Below are positions 26,333 to 36,569 of a stretch of DNA of 64,000 bases, piece by piece. Under the pieces are notes generated by a model. The model was not told the origin of the DNA. It searched no databases and saw nothing but the letters and a program-made list of their open reading frames with translations. Both the position numbers and the translations under genes were made by a program. Within the stretch, counting starts at the first letter, position 1, and every line of letters begins with the position of its first letter. The stretch comes from Flavihumibacter fluminis. Lineage in GTDB: Bacteria; Bacteroidota; Bacteroidia; Chitinophagales; Chitinophagaceae. The stretch lies in NCBI RefSeq assembly GCF_021491375.1, contig NZ_JAKEVY010000001.1, positions 1,257,001 through 1,321,000 of the forward strand, given 5' to 3'.

Positions 26333-29300
26333 ATGTTTAAAATGTTTATGCAGCGACCGGTACTCGCGATTGTAATCTCCGTGGTGATTATTTTCATGGG
26401 TATTCTGTCGATTGAAACCCTTCCGGTTTCGCAATTCCCCTCTGTAGCCCCACCGATGGTGGTGGTAAACGTTGCCTACCCCGGAGCCAGTGCCAATGTG
26501 TTGGTGGAATCTGTGCTCATCCCGATGGAAAAAGCCATCAATGGAACACCCGGTATGAAGTACATGACATCCGATGCTACCAGTGCTGGTGAAGCCACGA
26601 TCCAGGTAGTGTTTGACCTGGAAACAGACCCCAGTCAGGCAATGGTGAATGTTAAGACAAGAATCGAACAGGTAACCAACCGCCTGCCGCCTTTGGTACA
26701 ACGGGAAGGACTGGTAGTTAGTTATACTTCTCCCAACATGCTGATGTACGTGAACGTCTTCAGCACCAACAAAAATGTGGACGAAAAATTCGCCTACAAT
26801 TTTGCCAATGTCAATATTATTCCGGAGTTAAGCCGACTGAAAGGAGTAGGTAGTGCTAAAATCCTGGGTAGCCGGCAATATGCCATGCGAATCTGGCTGA
26901 AGCCGGATCGCATGCGAGCCTATAATGTATCCACAGAAGAAGTGATGGAAGCGATGGCGGAGCAAAGTGTAATCGGATCTCCGGGCCGACTGGGCCAAAG
27001 CACGGGTAAACGATCTCAATCACTGGAATATGTATTAACCTACCCCGGCCGTTACAATAAACCAGAGCAATATGAAGATATCATTGTACGTGCTACTCCC
27101 GATGGAGAAATCCTGCACCTGAAAGATGTAGCTGAAGTTGAACTGGGCAGCGAGTTCTATGATATCTATTCCAACCTCGACAATCACCCTTCTGCGGCCA
27201 TTGTATTGAAACAAACCTATGGCAGTAACGCAACAGAGGTAATTAAGGAAGTAAAGGAAAAACTGGAGGAGATTAAGAAGACATCTTTCCCTCCGGAAAT
27301 GGAATACCAGATCAGTTATGATGTATCCACCTTCCTGGATGCGTCGATTGAAAAAGTAATCCATACCCTTACAGAAGCTTTTATACTGGTAGCGCTTGTA
27401 GTATTTGTTTTCCTGGGCGATTGGCGATCGACCCTTATTCCTACCCTGGCGGTACTGGTTTCCCTGGTTGGTGCTTTTATGGCGATGAAGTTTTTTGGTA
27501 TTACGATCAACCTGATTACACTCTTCGCCCTGGTATTGGCCATTGGTATTGTGGTGGACAATGCGATAGTTGTAGTGGAAGCAGTGCATGCCAAAATGGA
27601 AGAAGAAGATTTAAACCCTTATAAAGCTACCAAACAGGTATTGAATGAAATCAGCGGTGCGATCATCGCCATTACCCTCTTAATGACAGCGGTATTTGTG
27701 CCGGTTGCCTTTATGAGTGGACCGGTGGGAGTTTTCTATCGCCAGTTTTCCATTACCATGGCCAGTTCCATCGTGATCTCGGGTATTGTGGCACTTACCC
27801 TTACACCGGTACTCTGTGCAATGATCCTGAAAAACAACCATGGAAAACCAAGAAAGAAAACACCCATCAACCTGTTTATCGACTGGTTTAACCGGAAGTT
27901 CAATGGACTGTTAGGTTCTTACACGAAGTTCCTGCGCGTGATCACTCATCGCAGGGTATTAACCTTTGGTATGCTGATTGCCTTTTGTGCCAGTATTCTC
28001 TTTACCACAGCAGCGCTTCCTTCCGGATTCATTCCGGGAGAAGACCAGGGTATGATCTATGCCATTATCCAAACACCACCTGGCTCAACGCTTGAACGCA
28101 CCAATGATATCGCCCGCAAATTGCAAGAGATCTGTGAAAAAAATGAAGGAGTGCAATCTGTATCTGCATTGGCCGGTTATGAAATCATGACAGAGGGCCG
28201 CGGTTCCAACGCAGGAACATGTCTGATCAACCTTAAAAACTGGTCGGAAAGAAAGCAATCGGTTCACGAGATCATTGAAGAACTGGAATCGGAAGCCAAG
28301 ACAATACCAGGTGCCACTATAGAATTCTTTGAACCACCAGCGGTGCCGGGTTATGGTGCAACAGGTGGTTTCTCCCTTCGTTTGCTGGACAAAACCAACA
28401 CGGGTGACTATAAAGCATTCGGTGAGGTGAATACTGCTTTTATGGAGGCACTTGAAAAAAGAAAAGAGTTAACCGGACTCTTTACTTTTTTCGCTGCGAA
28501 TTATCCGCAGTATGAGTTGGAGATTGACAACCAGGCTGCCATGCAGAAAGGCGTTTCCATTGGTAAAGCAATGGATAATCTATCAATACTTATAGGAAGT
28601 ACGTATGAACAGGGTTTTATCCGTTTTGGTACTTTCTTCAAAGTATATGTGCAGGCAGATGCGAAATACCGGGAAATGCCCAGCGACCTGATGCAACTCT
28701 ACGTGAAAAACAACCGCGATGAAATGGTGCCTTATTCGGCCTTTATGAAGATCAAAAAATCTCAGGGCATGAATGAGATCACCCGGTACAACATGTATAC
28801 CTCATCCGCCATCAATGGATCTCCTGCATCCGGCTATAGTAGCGGACAGGCAATTGATGTGATCAAAGAGGTTGCCAAAGAAACATTACCTAAGGGTTAT
28901 GATATCGACTGGCTGGGACTTTCCAAAGATGAGGTACAGCGAGGCAATGAATCACTTTATATTTTTCTGATTGTACTAGGATTTGTTTACCTGGTACTGG
29001 CGGCCCAATATGAAAGTTTTATCATCCCACTGGCGGTTATTCTTTCTTTACCTGCCGGAGTGTTTGGAGCTTTCCTGTTTTTGAAAATGATGGGACTCGC
29101 GAATGATATCTATGCGCAGGTAGGGCTGGTAATGCTGGTCGGATTACTGGGTAAAAACGCCGTATTGATTGTAGAATTTGCTATCCAGAAACGACAGGAA
29201 GGATTTACTGTATTGGAAGCGGCGATTGAAGGAGCGAAAGTGCGTTTCCGACCGATCCTTATGACCTCCTTCGCATTTATTGCGGGCTTGTTACCGCTAT

Positions 29301-29560
29301 TAGTGGCTACTGGTCCGGGTGCGATCGGCAACCGTACGATCGGAGCCTCCTCAGCAGGTGGCATGTTGCTAGGAACCGTGTTTGGAGTAATTGTAGTACC
29401 TGGACTCTACTATGTTTTCGGAAGCCTGGCAGACGGACGCAAACTCATCAAAAAAGAAGAAGACACCCCATTAACTGAAGAATTTTCACATCATGCAAAA
29501 AAGAAACATCCAAAAATACAGCTGGATCGTACTGACGACCCTGCTGCTGGGCAGTTGTAA
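26333..29560 (+). CDS. RND multidrug efflux permease (HAE1/AcrB family)
   Basis: A 1075-residue, 12-TM proton-driven exporter. TM1 is followed by the family's FPSVAPPMVVVNVAYPGA. The proton-relay helix TM4 contains AIGIVVDNAIVVVEA with its paired Asp region, and the second half repeats with GLLGKNAVLIVEFA. Two large periplasmic porter loops are present. It should drive a tripartite pump with the adaptor and TolC-like protein; substrates are unknown. Its last 68 nt overlap the outer-membrane factor gene. Confidence 0.96.
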   Translation: MFKMFMQRPVLAIVISVVIIFMGILSIETLPVSQFPSVAPPMVVVNVAYPGASANVLVESVLIPMEKAINGTPGMKYMTSDATSAGEATIQVVFDLETDPSQAMVNVKTRIEQVTNRLPPLVQREGLVVSYTSPNMLMYVNVFSTNKNVDEKFAYNFANVNIIPELSRLKGVGSAKILGSRQYAMRIWLKPDRMRAYNVSTEEVMEAMAEQSVIGSPGRLGQSTGKRSQSLEYVLTYPGRYNKPEQYEDIIVRATPDGEILHLKDVAEVELGSEFYDIYSNLDNHPSAAIVLKQTYGSNATEVIKEVKEKLEEIKKTSFPPEMEYQISYDVSTFLDASIEKVIHTLTEAFILVALVVFVFLGDWRSTLIPTLAVLVSLVGAFMAMKFFGITINLITLFALVLAIGIVVDNAIVVVEAVHAKMEEEDLNPYKATKQVLNEISGAIIAITLLMTAVFVPVAFMSGPVGVFYRQFSITMASSIVISGIVALTLTPVLCAMILKNNHGKPRKKTPINLFIDWFNRKFNGLLGSYTKFLRVITHRRVLTFGMLIAFCASILFTTAALPSGFIPGEDQGMIYAIIQTPPGSTLERTNDIARKLQEICEKNEGVQSVSALAGYEIMTEGRGSNAGTCLINLKNWSERKQSVHEIIEELESEAKTIPGATIEFFEPPAVPGYGATGGFSLRLLDKTNTGDYKAFGEVNTAFMEALEKRKELTGLFTFFAANYPQYELEIDNQAAMQKGVSIGKAMDNLSILIGSTYEQGFIRFGTFFKVYVQADAKYREMPSDLMQLYVKNNRDEMVPYSAFMKIKKSQGMNEITRYNMYTSSAINGSPASGYSSGQAIDVIKEVAKETLPKGYDIDWLGLSKDEVQRGNESLYIFLIVLGFVYLVLAAQYESFIIPLAVILSLPAGVFGAFLFLKMMGLANDIYAQVGLVMLVGLLGKNAVLIVEFAIQKRQEGFTVLEAAIEGAKVRFRPILMTSFAFIAGLLPLLVATGPGAIGNRTIGASSAGGMLLGTVFGVIVVPGLYYVFGSLADGRKLIKKEEDTPLTEEFSHHAKKKHPKIQLDRTDDPAAGQL

Positions 29561-30929
29561 ACTACCGGCACTGGTAAACAGAGAGGTCAGCAATACTGTA
29601 CCAGAAAGTTATACAGGACCTGCAACTGACAGCACGAACAGTGCCTCTATTAACTGGAAAACCATCTTTACTGATCCGGATCTGAGTGCATTAATAGATA
29701 CAGCACTGGCGCATAACCAGGAGCTGAATATCCTGCTCCAGGAAATAGAAATCAGTAAGAATGAAATCCGTGCAAGGAAAGGTGAATACCTCCCCTTTGT
29801 TGGAGTAAAAGCCGGTGCGGGAGCAACAAAAGTTCCGAGGTATACCAATATTGGAGCGCTGGAGGCAACTACGGAAATCAAGCCCGGAAAAGAAATGCCG
29901 GAACCCCTGGGCGAATTTGGTATTGGTGCCTATGCCAGCTGGGAAGTGGATATCTGGCACAAATTGCGCAATGCTACAAAAGCAGCAAGTATTCGGTACC
30001 TGGCAAGTATGGAAGGAAAAAATTTCATGATCACGAACCTGGTTGCTGAAATTGCCAGCTCTTATTATGAATTGCTGGCACTTGACAAACAACTGGAAAT
30101 CCTGCAACAGAATATTGCCATTCAGCAGAATGCGTATGAACTGGTTAAAGTGCAGAAAGAGGCGACCAAGGTAACGGAACTGGCTGTACGCAGATTTGAT
30201 GCACAACTGGCCAGTACGCGTAGCATGGAATTCAACATACGGCAGCAGATAACGGAAACGGAGAACCGAATTAATTTTTTATTGGGTCGGTTTCCACAAC
30301 CCATTCCAAGAAACCGGGGTGATTTTGAACAAAGCCTGGTACCAGCCCTGCAAACAGGACTCCCTACTCAATTGCTGTTTAACCGTCCGGATATCCGGCA
30401 ATCCGAATTGGAATTGTCTGCTGCCAAACTGGATGTCAGTGTGGCAAGAGCACAGTTTTATCCATCGCTTGGCATCCAGTCGGCAATTGGATTTGGAGCC
30501 TTTAATCCGGGATACCTCTTCAAAGCGCCGGAATCCATGCTGTTCTCATTGATGGGAGACCTGGCAGCTCCGCTGATCAACCGGAATGCGTTGAAAGCCT
30601 CTTACCTGAATGCCAATGCCAAACAAATGCAGCTGGTATATGAATATGAACAGAAGCTGTTAACCGCGTTCCTGGAAACCAAAAACCAGGTATCCAATAT
30701 CAGTAAGCTGGAAAACAGTTACCTGCAAAAGAAACAGCAGGTGGAGGACCTCGTGCTATCGGTGGACATTTCGAATCGTTTATTCAATGCAGCAAGAGCG
30801 GATTATACCGAAGTCCTGTTTACCCAGCGGGAAGCACTGGAAGCCCGTTTTGAACTGGTAGAAACCAAATTAAAACAATGGCAGGCTTCTATAAACCTAT
30901 ATCACGCCCTTGGGGGTGGCTGGAAGTAA
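29493..30929 (+). CDS. TolC/NodT-family outer-membrane efflux lipoprotein
   Basis: A 478-residue outer-membrane factor with lipobox LLGSC at residue ~22. It has two repeats of the TolC helical domain (ALAHNQELNILLQEIEISKNEIR, and SELELSAAKLDVSVARAQFYPSL in the second half) and the conserved NRPDIRQ motif. It completes the RND pump. The only start that keeps the lipoprotein signal is the ATG at 29493, which overlaps the permease gene by 68 nt. A strong terminator follows 22 nt after its stop. Confidence 0.93.
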   Translation: MQKRNIQKYSWIVLTTLLLGSCKLPALVNREVSNTVPESYTGPATDSTNSASINWKTIFTDPDLSALIDTALAHNQELNILLQEIEISKNEIRARKGEYLPFVGVKAGAGATKVPRYTNIGALEATTEIKPGKEMPEPLGEFGIGAYASWEVDIWHKLRNATKAASIRYLASMEGKNFMITNLVAEIASSYYELLALDKQLEILQQNIAIQQNAYELVKVQKEATKVTELAVRRFDAQLASTRSMEFNIRQQITETENRINFLLGRFPQPIPRNRGDFEQSLVPALQTGLPTQLLFNRPDIRQSELELSAAKLDVSVARAQFYPSLGIQSAIGFGAFNPGYLFKAPESMLFSLMGDLAAPLINRNALKASYLNANAKQMQLVYEYEQKLLTAFLETKNQVSNISKLENSYLQKKQQVEDLVLSVDISNRLFNAARADYTEVLFTQREALEARFELVETKLKQWQASINLYHALGGGWK

Positions 30930-30950
30930 AAATCACATCAATATGCGCAA

Positions 30951-30981
30951 AGCAATGGCAGGTATCTGTCATTGCTTTTTA
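30951..30981 (+). terminator. intrinsic terminator of the RND efflux operon
   Basis: AGCAATGGCAG (30951-30961) pairs with CTGTCATTGCT (30966-30976), with one G-U pair and a 4-nt loop, followed by TTTTT (30976-30980). It ends the three- or four-gene efflux transcript. Confidence 0.85.
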
Positions 30982-31022
30982 TATTTCCTATTTTACGGCA
31001 CTGGTTAACAAAACCATTTGCC

Positions 31023-32771
31023 ATGAAAGTCAGCAGCATACTTGCAGGATGTTTTCTCCTGGTTGGAACAAACTGCTTTGCACAGCAGGAATCGATCCTT
31101 TCAGAAAAAAATAAAGGAAATAAATTACCCGTTAACCATCTGCGCTTTAACAATGATACCAACCTGGTTCAGTTTGCCATACTGAGCGACAGAACTGGCG
31201 GAATGTTGCCTGGCATTTTTGAAGACGCCGTTAAGAAAGCAAATCAGTTACAACCTCAGTTTGTTATGTCTGTTGGAGATCTGATCAATGGATACTCTAC
31301 AGATTCCGTGCTGATTGATACACAATGGAAAGAATTCAACCAACTACTTGAACCACTTACCGTTCCATTTTTTTATGTATCCGGCAATCATGATATCAGT
31401 AATTCCTGGATGCAGCAGGAATGGATCAGACGATATGGTCAATCCCATTATTACTTTGTATATAGAAACACCTTGTTTCTTTGCCTGAACTCTCAGGATA
31501 ACGGCTCTTATGGAATGTCGGAATCGCAGATTACGTATTTCAGAACTGTTTTGCAGGAACATCAAAAAGTCAGGTGGACTTTTGTGTTCATGCACCAGCC
31601 CATGTGGACATCCAACAAAAGCGGATTTGAGAAAATAGAACAAGCATTGGAGAGAAGAAACTTCACCATATTTGCGGGTCATACTCATAACTACCTGCTT
31701 AGCAAGCGGAACAACCACAAGTATTATATCCTCGCTACTTCCGGAGGCGGAAGCGAACGAAGAGGCGAACAGTTTGGCGAATTTGATCATATTACTTGGG
31801 TTACCTTACAGGATAACAAGGAGCCAATAGTTGCCCATATCAAACTGGATGGAATTATTGATGAAAACATCGTCACAGAAGCAATTGCCAAAAAAATCCG
31901 CCCTCTTAAATCAGGTAGCTGGATGCAGCCAATTGCCTATCGCCATTCAACTGGTAATTCAACAGAAATTACTCCCACTGTACAATTCAATAACCCCAAT
32001 CAAACGCCCCTCAGCATCAGCGGTCGCCTTCCCAATAGCGCTCATTTCAAATCCATTCCTGAACATATCGATACCATTCTTGCTCCAGGCGCAAGCATCA
32101 ACTATGCTTTCAAAATCGAACACGCAACAAAGCGTGGATTCCAACTGATGGATTTGCCACCCATTGAAATTGAGCTGCAGGCCAGTCAGGAACTGGAGGG
32201 TAAAACCTATAGTCTGCCTGCTAAAAAACGATTACTCATTGACTGGCCATATTCAATAGGGAAAAATGAAATGATCCGGCTGGATCATCCGGAGCAGGTT
32301 TTCGAAGACTGGGATTGGTCCGGAACACAGGATCTTGATTTGCGATTCACGGTAGGAGAAGACGAAAATTATCTGGACCTGAAGTATTTTATAAAAGATG
32401 ACAACTTCATATTTCAAGCAGGGGATTACCAGGACCAGCTGCTGGTATACCTGGAAGATAAAAATCAGGAAAAATTGTTACTGACGATTCATCCAGATCC
32501 GAAGCAAACTAATAAGTACAGGCTCACTACGTTGGATGGGCGCCAGCTTAAGAAAAAACTACAGATTTCAAGCACACTGAAGGAGGGTGAATTAACAGTA
32601 ACCGTAAGACTTCCAAAGAAAGATTTCCTGAAAGCAGATGGATCGTTTAGACTAAATGTTGGCTATATGGACCAGGACGATCCAACCAGTACGGAAGCTG
32701 CCACTTTATTCTGGAAACCCAAATGGGATTCAAAAGAAAACTATCCCGGTTCAGGTACCTGGGTAAAATAA
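31023..32771 (+). CDS. secreted calcineurin-like phosphoesterase with C-terminal CBM9-like domain
   Basis: A 582-residue protein with a signal peptide (ILAGCFLLVGTNCFAQ). The phosphoesterase core shows SDRTGG, SVGDLINGY, VSGNHD, FMHQP and FAGHTHNY. The first motif is S-D-R where many relatives have D-x-H, so one metal ligand position may differ. The last ~160 residues (from FEDWDWSGTQDLDLRF) look like the CBM9/DOMON-like ligand-binding fold seen on secreted Bacteroidota enzymes. It stands alone between a terminator and the convergent Gfo/Idh gene, 2 nt away. Substrate unknown. Confidence 0.82.
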   Translation: MKVSSILAGCFLLVGTNCFAQQESILSEKNKGNKLPVNHLRFNNDTNLVQFAILSDRTGGMLPGIFEDAVKKANQLQPQFVMSVGDLINGYSTDSVLIDTQWKEFNQLLEPLTVPFFYVSGNHDISNSWMQQEWIRRYGQSHYYFVYRNTLFLCLNSQDNGSYGMSESQITYFRTVLQEHQKVRWTFVFMHQPMWTSNKSGFEKIEQALERRNFTIFAGHTHNYLLSKRNNHKYYILATSGGGSERRGEQFGEFDHITWVTLQDNKEPIVAHIKLDGIIDENIVTEAIAKKIRPLKSGSWMQPIAYRHSTGNSTEITPTVQFNNPNQTPLSISGRLPNSAHFKSIPEHIDTILAPGASINYAFKIEHATKRGFQLMDLPPIEIELQASQELEGKTYSLPAKKRLLIDWPYSIGKNEMIRLDHPEQVFEDWDWSGTQDLDLRFTVGEDENYLDLKYFIKDDNFIFQAGDYQDQLLVYLEDKNQEKLLLTIHPDPKQTNKYRLTTLDGRQLKKKLQISSTLKEGELTVTVRLPKKDFLKADGSFRLNVGYMDQDDPTSTEAATLFWKPKWDSKENYPGSGTWVK

Positions 32772-32773
32772 AA

Positions 32774-33760
32774 TCAAACTGCTGCCAGCGCAATTTTCTT
32801 TCTTTTTTTCCGGCTCCTGTCTGCTGCTTCCATAAAAGAAATGAGCTCAATCGTTTCTTTTGCTGAAACAGGTGCCCTACCCGTTTGGAAGAATTTTACG
32901 ATTTCTTCCAGCAATGGTACATAGCCCGTAAAGGGGCCTAACTGTACATTGGCTTTTTCACAGAAAGCAGTTCCGCCAAAATCAGCCTTGCCTTTTCTGG
33001 TTCCACGAAAGGTTCCAATGCGGCCATCGGCCCATTCACCAATTACAAGGTCGGCATCAGGACTATAAGAACGATATACAGAACGACAACCGGTTCCCAT
33101 TACCGCAAATAACATTTCTATGCCATGAATACCATACCAGAAAAGATCCGGATGTGTTTTTTCGATGGTAGCCGGACTGAATGTATCAGCACCCAATACA
33201 GCTCCAAAATCGCCTTTTGCCACCAATTTGGTATTGGCTGTATAACGAAGCGAAGAACTTGAAAACACCGGCACTTTATACTGCTCAGCAGCCTCGTAAA
33301 CTGCGATGGCATCTTTTAAAGAAGCTGTTACCGGTTTGTCGATGAAAACGGGTTTGCCTGATTTGAATACTTCCAATGCCTGTTCAAGGTGACGTCGGCC
33401 ATCATTGGTTTCAAGGCAGACTAGATCCACCTGGTTCAGCAATTCTGCAATAGAGGATGTAATTACTACACCCAGTTTTTTCATTTCCTCCGTATTTGGA
33501 GCAATACGTGACGTTGATGAAACAATATCCAGGCTGCCATGTGGATAGGCTGCAACAACCTTATACCCTCCGGTTTCGGCTTCCACATTTTCCCTGTTAA
33601 ACCATTTGGTAAACGCGATGCTATGGGATGTATCCAGTCCAATTATACCAATTCGTTTTCCTGCTAGTGCGCCCTCTTCTTTTGCGGCCAGTAACCATCC
33701 CGGGCTTACAATGGCAGCTCCTGCAAGTGAGGACTGAAGTAAAAAATTACGTCTATGCAT
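32774..33760 (-). CDS. Gfo/Idh/MocA family oxidoreductase, Tat-type signal
   Basis: A 328-residue NAD(P)-dependent oxidoreductase with a twin-arginine N-terminus (HRRNFLLQSS) and an AG-rich hydrophobic stretch. The Rossmann motif reads IGIIGLDTSHS in place of the common GxGxxG. DKPVTASLKDA is the variant of the EKP catalytic motif. It is the last gene of the eight-gene amino-sugar operon, 10 nt after the FAD oxidoreductase. I start at the ATG at 33760; the upstream frame overlaps the preceding gene. Tat export would allow the cofactor to be bound before transport. Substrate unknown; redox chemistry on an amino sugar or glycoside is inferred from context. Confidence 0.85.
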   Translation of the reverse strand: MHRRNFLLQSSLAGAAIVSPGWLLAAKEEGALAGKRIGIIGLDTSHSIAFTKWFNRENVEAETGGYKVVAAYPHGSLDIVSSTSRIAPNTEEMKKLGVVITSSIAELLNQVDLVCLETNDGRRHLEQALEVFKSGKPVFIDKPVTASLKDAIAVYEAAEQYKVPVFSSSSLRYTANTKLVAKGDFGAVLGADTFSPATIEKTHPDLFWYGIHGIEMLFAVMGTGCRSVYRSYSPDADLVIGEWADGRIGTFRGTRKGKADFGGTAFCEKANVQLGPFTGYVPLLEEIVKFFQTGRAPVSAKETIELISFMEAADRSRKKRKKIALAAV

Positions 33761-33770
33761 AATCGTTTGT

Positions 33771-35492
33771 TTAACTTCTGGGCCAGTCAAGTTCAATGCC
33801 CTGTCCCTCTATAAATTGTTGAAATTCTTTTAGTTTTTGTTCGCGTATCTGCCTGGGATTCAGCTTCAGCTCTTTTGCATAGGCAACCAGGCAACCCACG
33901 GCTTCTCCGATACTCCATTCAACGGGGTGCAGCCTAAAACAGCCATTGGTTATATGGGTGGTTCCAATATTCTTATTAGCGGGCAGCAGGTTTTCCATGC
34001 GAATTGGAATCAAAGCGCCCATGGGTATCTGAAAAGGAAGAGATCCAAAATCCACATAATTCACTTTGTTACTGGAAGGATGCAGATCAATATGATAATA
34101 ACCCACGCCAACACTGTCTGCAAAAGGGGCAGCCCATTTCACATCAGGATCGCCCACAAGCTGCGCCCGCTGGTCCTTTCCAACATGTTCTTCCGTAACG
34201 GTGAATACCGCTTTTATTCTTCTTGATTCCCGCACATAAGGATATTTTGCCAGACCGTCTTCCGTACCCATAACGTCCTTGCGTAACCGAAGTCCGGGCC
34301 AACCCTTACCCCCATCCGGCCTTGGTGCTTCTTTTTGTAACCAGTACAATAATGACAGACTCAATTGTTTGGCCTGATGAATATGCCGCAGTTGCTCTTT
34401 TTCACTTACATCAATGATATTTCCCAGCATATAATCGTTCTGTGGCCAGTTCACAATGGTGATATCGCCGGAATAAGTTCCGGGTACAAAATTGTCTTTA
34501 TTGATTATTCTGCGATAATTCCACAGATTCAATAATTCCCCCGTTGTAATGCCTTCGGGATGAAAGCCAAGTTTTTTGGGCTTTAGGGTACGCGGATCCG
34601 AATAGTGCAGGTCCAATAGTTTACCTGCCCATGCCGGCTTCAAATCCGGAATATGATTTTTCCAAAATTCATAGGTTGCAGGTTTGGGAATGGTATGATC
34701 TTCACCCGGCACATAATCCATGGCAAAACACATAGTGAACGACTGGTTATTTATCGGATCTGGCTGATCAGGCGCATGCAGTTCACCGGTTTGTGCTTTT
34801 GATTCCGTTCCGGTCACATATTCTGTACCCGTCAAGGGTAGCAAATCACCCAACTCAGTTGCATCAATAAAATAGGGCGCCTTCAATTCCTTACGCTGAC
34901 CGTACCTTCCCTTCACAACAAGCGAGACTACTCTATTCCCTACCACCTCAGCTTTTACGGCTTTGTATTCCAATAGCAGGATCAGTTTACCTGAACTGAT
35001 ATAGGGTGCTAGCATATCCATGAAAACGGCTACGGCTACACGTGGCTCATGGCAAATTCTCGACACAGCACCATCACCCGGATTCAGATTCGGCTTTTGC
35101 TTTGCGGCTTCGGTTAAGGGATAGTGTTGGCGGTAGTAATCCCGAACCCTGTTACGGTATTCGCGATAGAGTTTGGTTGCACCATGTGTTTCAATCCACA
35201 TATGCTCATCTGGTGGCACTCCCTGCTGCGATACCTGTCCGCCTACCCAATCTGTTTCCTCCGTAAGGATTACATGCTGACCATTCCGAAGTGCCGCCAA
35301 TGCTGCAGCAAGTCCCCCCATTCCAGCACCTGCAATCACGATATCTGCAGACAGGCTTTCCAATTGTCCTTTCTTCTTTCGATCAGCAGCATGTTTAATG
35401 GATGCAGGCTCATCTGCCAGGCTAGACAGAGGTGCCGTAATCAGAGCAGTACTACTCAATGCAAGACTTTCCAAAAAATTTCTTCTTTTCAT
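33771..35492 (-). CDS. FAD-dependent oxidoreductase (FAD_oxidored/PF12831 type), Tat-type signal
   Basis: A 573-residue flavoprotein with a twin-arginine signal (KRRNFLESLALSSTALI). The FAD motif VIAGAGMGGLAAALAAL is followed by TEETDWVGGQVSQQG, typical of the PF12831 group found beside sugar catabolism genes in Bacteroidota. FIDATELGDLLPL and the C-terminal region with NIGTTHITNGCFRLHPVEW also fit. No catalytic specificity can be deduced. It is co-operonic with LacI, NagB and NagA, gaps of 10 nt on both sides. Together with the three oxidoreductases of the operon it suggests oxidative processing of the imported or periplasmic sugar. Confidence 0.87.
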   Translation of the reverse strand: MKRRNFLESLALSSTALITAPLSSLADEPASIKHAADRKKKGQLESLSADIVIAGAGMGGLAAALAALRNGQHVILTEETDWVGGQVSQQGVPPDEHMWIETHGATKLYREYRNRVRDYYRQHYPLTEAAKQKPNLNPGDGAVSRICHEPRVAVAVFMDMLAPYISSGKLILLLEYKAVKAEVVGNRVVSLVVKGRYGQRKELKAPYFIDATELGDLLPLTGTEYVTGTESKAQTGELHAPDQPDPINNQSFTMCFAMDYVPGEDHTIPKPATYEFWKNHIPDLKPAWAGKLLDLHYSDPRTLKPKKLGFHPEGITTGELLNLWNYRRIINKDNFVPGTYSGDITIVNWPQNDYMLGNIIDVSEKEQLRHIHQAKQLSLSLLYWLQKEAPRPDGGKGWPGLRLRKDVMGTEDGLAKYPYVRESRRIKAVFTVTEEHVGKDQRAQLVGDPDVKWAAPFADSVGVGYYHIDLHPSSNKVNYVDFGSLPFQIPMGALIPIRMENLLPANKNIGTTHITNGCFRLHPVEWSIGEAVGCLVAYAKELKLNPRQIREQKLKEFQQFIEGQGIELDWPRS

Positions 35493-35502
35493 ACAGCGAG
35501 CA

Positions 35503-36564
35503 TCAATTATTGTAAAAGAGATGATTTTCCCTGGTGATGATATCGATCGGCATAAAATGAACGCTCTTCACGGGCTGGTTCAATACCAGCTTATCATAAA
35601 GTGCCATCATGCCCAGGTAGGCCTGTTCCTGGGGTTTCTGGCAGATCAGGAAATCAATCACATTTTTTTTCAGGTAGGCGATGGAGTCTTCCAGGAAATC
35701 ATAACCGATCAGCAGCAGATCCGTGCGATCCAGTTCTTCCAGCACTTTCGCTACTGCCGCCACCCTTGAATTGGTAACAAAGAGTACCCGTATCGAAGAA
35801 TTTTTCAATTGCCTGCTGATATGATGGCGAATGGTTTCGGTATCGGTCTGGCCAATATGCAGGGTGATCAATTCGTGTGTATATCCCTGCTGTTGCCAGT
35901 ACGCACGAAATCCTTCTTCTTTCCGAAGCAGGTGGTGATCCATTTCCAGTTCACGGGTAATATGCAACATCAATATACTGTCAGATGGACGAACCAGGTA
36001 ACTGATCAGATGAGCACTCAGATAACCGCTCTGATAAAGGTCCGGGCCAAAATAGGCAAGTCCCGATTGTCCCGGCAAATCCGAGTTAATAAAAACAACC
36101 GGAATGGATTGCTCCCGGCACTGCTGCATAAACTGGTTGGATTCTTCTACAAACATGGGAGCGAGCAGAATACCATCCGGTTTTTGTTGCAGTAGCGTTG
36201 CCGATTGCTTTACAAAGGTTTTTCGGTTGTTTTGATCAAACAGATATTTTTCTACGCTGATTCCATACTGCCTCAATTCCTGTTCTGCTTGTAGTACGCC
36301 ATCCAATGGCGCCTTCCAATAACTGGTTTCTTCGGAGCTGGCCGGTATGATGATGGCGAACTTTAATTTTTTACGGCTTGCCAAGGTGCGGGCCACGATA
36401 TTCGGCTGATAGTTCAGCTCTTTAATTATTTGCTGGATCTTTTCCTTTGTTTTGAGTGAAACACCGGGACGATCATGCAGCACCCGGTCTACCGTTGCAA
36501 TGGAGACATTCGCGCGACGGGCAATTTCCTTAACCCCAACCAGTTCTTCCGATTCTTTTTTCAT
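35503..36564 (-). CDS. LacI family transcriptional regulator
   Basis: A 353-residue repressor. The N-terminal helix-turn-helix reads GVKEIARRANVSIATVDRVLHDRPGVS (9-35), then a hinge helix with YQPNIVARTLASRK. The effector domain is of the ribose-binding/type 1 periplasmic-binding-protein kind. It sits inside the operon between nagB (5 nt) and the FAD oxidoreductase, so it is probably autoregulated. A near-palindromic site before the first gene (42539-42556) is a plausible operator. The inducer may be GlcNAc-6-P or a related sugar, by context only. Confidence 0.92.
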   Translation of the reverse strand: MKKESEELVGVKEIARRANVSIATVDRVLHDRPGVSLKTKEKIQQIIKELNYQPNIVARTLASRKKLKFAIIIPASSEETSYWKAPLDGVLQAEQELRQYGISVEKYLFDQNNRKTFVKQSATLLQQKPDGILLAPMFVEESNQFMQQCREQSIPVVFINSDLPGQSGLAYFGPDLYQSGYLSAHLISYLVRPSDSILMLHITRELEMDHHLLRKEEGFRAYWQQQGYTHELITLHIGQTDTETIRHHISRQLKNSSIRVLFVTNSRVAAVAKVLEELDRTDLLLIGYDFLEDSIAYLKKNVIDFLICQKPQEQAYLGMMALYDKLVLNQPVKSVHFMPIDIITRENHLFYNN

Positions 36565-36569
36565 AAGCG

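Noticed and set aside
18673-30976. The hairpins at 18673-18697 and 30951-30976 as copies of a dispersed repeat
   Set aside because: They share the word AATGGCAG in their stems, but the rest differs and each works as a plain terminator. Two cases do not make a repeat family.
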